This document shows positions 6,897-7,659 of a stretch of DNA of 7,659 bases, in pieces. The stretch is taken from the NCBI GenBank assembly GCA_003973505.1, contig QNXT01000044.1, positions 1 to 7,659 on the forward strand, given 5' to 3'. How positions within the stretch are numbered: the stretch's first letter is position 1; each line of letters starts with the position of its first letter. The position numbers were made by a program, and so were the translations under genes. Under the pieces are notes generated by a model that saw nothing but the letters and a program-made list of their open reading frames with translations, made no database searches and was not told the DNA's origin. Source of the stretch: Bacteroidota bacterium. GTDB lineage: Bacteria; Bacteroidota; Bacteroidia; Bacteroidales; UBA1556.

Positions 6897-6904
6897 CAAA
6901 ATTA
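6897..6904 (-). promoter_or_regulatory. Candidate -7 element for the glycosyltransferase-sigma unit
   Basis: TAATTTTG on the minus strand matches TAnnTTTG exactly, but only six bases separate it from the ATG at 6890, so the transcript would be leaderless or nearly so. No TTG lies at the expected -33 distance. This is a motif match only. Confidence 0.3.
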
Positions 6905-6963
6905 AACTAAAGCCTATGTTTCTTTTGACGGTCTTATCATAGTTACTAACATCGCTTTGTTTA

Positions 6964-6996
6964 TTGATAATATGACATGGCTTTTTTATACTTTTG
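6964..6996 (+). promoter_or_regulatory. Bacteroidota-type promoter for the acyl-CoA reductase gene
   Basis: TTG (6964-6966), a 22-nt spacer and TACTTTTG (6989-6996) match the Bacteroidota housekeeping pattern TTG-N17-23-TAnnTTTG. Transcription would start at about 7000-7004, leaving a short leader of roughly 8-12 nt before the ATG at 7012. TAGAG just upstream of the ATG is at most a weak ribosome site. Confidence 0.55.
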
Positions 6997-7011
6997 TCAA
7001 AATTTTAGAGT

Positions 7012-7659
7012 ATGACTATAGAGCAAAGGGTAGAAGCGTTTGTAAAATTAGGTAACTATATACAAAGCAGTATTGATGCGCAAACTGAGGAATTTGAGTC
7101 TTTGATTATAAAAGCCAAAGTGCATAATCCTTGGTTTTATCCCCGTTTTACAAAATATGCTTTTCAGTCGATTGCTGAATTATTGACGGAGAAAAGTCTA
7201 ACTGAATGGATTGCTGCCTATCCAAATTCTTTTTTCGAGGAGTCGAGCACAAAAGTTGGGGTGATTATGGCAGGGAATATCCCCATGGTTGGTTTTCATG
7301 ATTTCTTGTCGGTCTTGATTAGTGGTAAGGTGTTTAAGGGAAAACTTTCGTCGCAAGATGAACACCTTTTACCTTTTTTAGCAAAAAAGCTCATTGAGAT
7401 TGAACCTGCCTTTCAATCGAAAATTGAATTTGTACCTCATCTGCTTAAGGATTTTGATGCTGTAATTGCCACAGGAAGTAATAATTCAGCACGCTATTTT
7501 GATTATTATTTTGGGAAGTATCCGCATATCATACGGCGCAATCGCAATTCCGTAGCTATATTGACTGGCAATGAAACTGATTCGGAACTTGAGCGATTGG
7601 CTGATGATGTATATTTATATTTTGGCTTGGGCTGTAGGAGTGTTTCGAAAATATTTGTT
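7012..7659 (+). CDS. LuxC-family acyl-CoA reductase, 5' part
   Basis: Probable NADPH-dependent reductase that converts fatty acyl-CoA or acyl thioester to aldehyde, with an aldehyde-dehydrogenase-like fold. The frame stays open for 216 codons to the window edge, so the C-terminal part is missing; Bacteroidota members, as I remember, are about 340 aa. Visible motifs are VIMAGNIPMVGFHDF (84-98), VIATGSNNSARYFDYYF (151-167, cofactor-binding-type loop), HIIRRNRNSVAIL (172-184) and GLGCRSVSKIFV (205-216), where Cys208 is the likely nucleophile that forms the acyl-enzyme. The ATG follows a good promoter. The gene is divergent from the glycosyltransferase unit. No luciferase (luxAB) or other lux gene (luxD, luxE) is visible, so bioluminescence is not implied. 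The physiological substrate is unknown. Confidence 0.85.
   Translation, partial: MTIEQRVEAFVKLGNYIQSSIDAQTEEFESLIIKAKVHNPWFYPRFTKYAFQSIAELLTEKSLTEWIAAYPNSFFEESSTKVGVIMAGNIPMVGFHDFLSVLISGKVFKGKLSSQDEHLLPFLAKKLIEIEPAFQSKIEFVPHLLKDFDAVIATGSNNSARYFDYYFGKYPHIIRRNRNSVAILTGNETDSELERLADDVYLYFGLGCRSVSKIFV

Larger units (their letters stand above)
6891..7011. other. Divergent promoter region between glycosyltransferase and acyl-CoA reductase genes
   Basis: This 121-bp AT-rich intergenic region separates two genes transcribed outward. It contains one TAnnTTTG element on each strand. A 6-bp inverted repeat, TTATCA (6934-6939) and TGATAA (6965-6970), lies between them and could be a regulator site, though it is short enough to be chance. 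No small gene was found in it. Confidence 0.6.

Noticed and set aside
6927..6931. CCGTC as an ECF-type -10 motif for self-activation of the glycosyltransferase-sigma unit
   Set aside because: No GGAAC-like -35 motif lies at the required 16-17 nt spacing, and the motif is too short to call alone.

Overview
The window looks like chromosomal DNA of an AT-rich member of the Bacteroidota, probably a Bacteroidales/Marinilabiliales-type organism. The reasons are: candidate promoters fit the Bacteroidota pattern (TTG about 20 nt upstream of TAnnTTTG) rather than -35/-10 boxes; start codons mostly lack Shine-Dalgarno sequences; and the protein families (CAD-like CarA/CarB, a short LuxC-family reductase, a Bacteroidota-style ECF sigma factor) fit that phylum. 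The assignment comes from reading the sequence and was not tested by a search.

Layout from left to right. Positions 1-149 are non-coding and hold a duplicated 10-mer and a weak terminator-like hairpin downstream of carB. Then come five genes on the minus strand, so transcription runs right to left. carB (150-3377), carA (3440-4516) and argR (4568-5020) form a probable operon transcribed argR-carA-carB. Upstream of argR (5021-5145) lie a TAnnTTTG promoter element and a near-perfect 30-bp palindrome containing an ARG box that reaches into the argR start codon. Further upstream are an ECF sigma factor (5146-5754) and a membrane family 2 glycosyltransferase (5748-6890), which overlap by 7 nt and are probably translationally coupled. 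A 121-bp divergent promoter region (6891-7011) separates them from a plus-strand LuxC-family acyl-CoA reductase gene that runs off the right edge (7012-7659, 216 codons visible).

How the genes work together. CarA releases ammonia from glutamine and CarB makes carbamoyl phosphate, the shared precursor of arginine and pyrimidines. ArgR is the arginine-responsive repressor. The ARG box over the predicted argR start of transcription suggests that ArgR controls its own gene and, by read-through, carAB. The glycosyltransferase/sigma pair looks like a separate envelope-related unit, and no anti-sigma gene is visible.

No mobile element, CRISPR array, tRNA or rRNA was seen. No wholly new system is evident. 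The points most worth a second look are the eukaryote-like CAD/CPS1 character of CarA/CarB, including the C-terminal effector domain; an Asp-to-Asn change in the arginine pocket of ArgR; the autoregulatory operator; and the overlapping glycosyltransferase-sigma pair.
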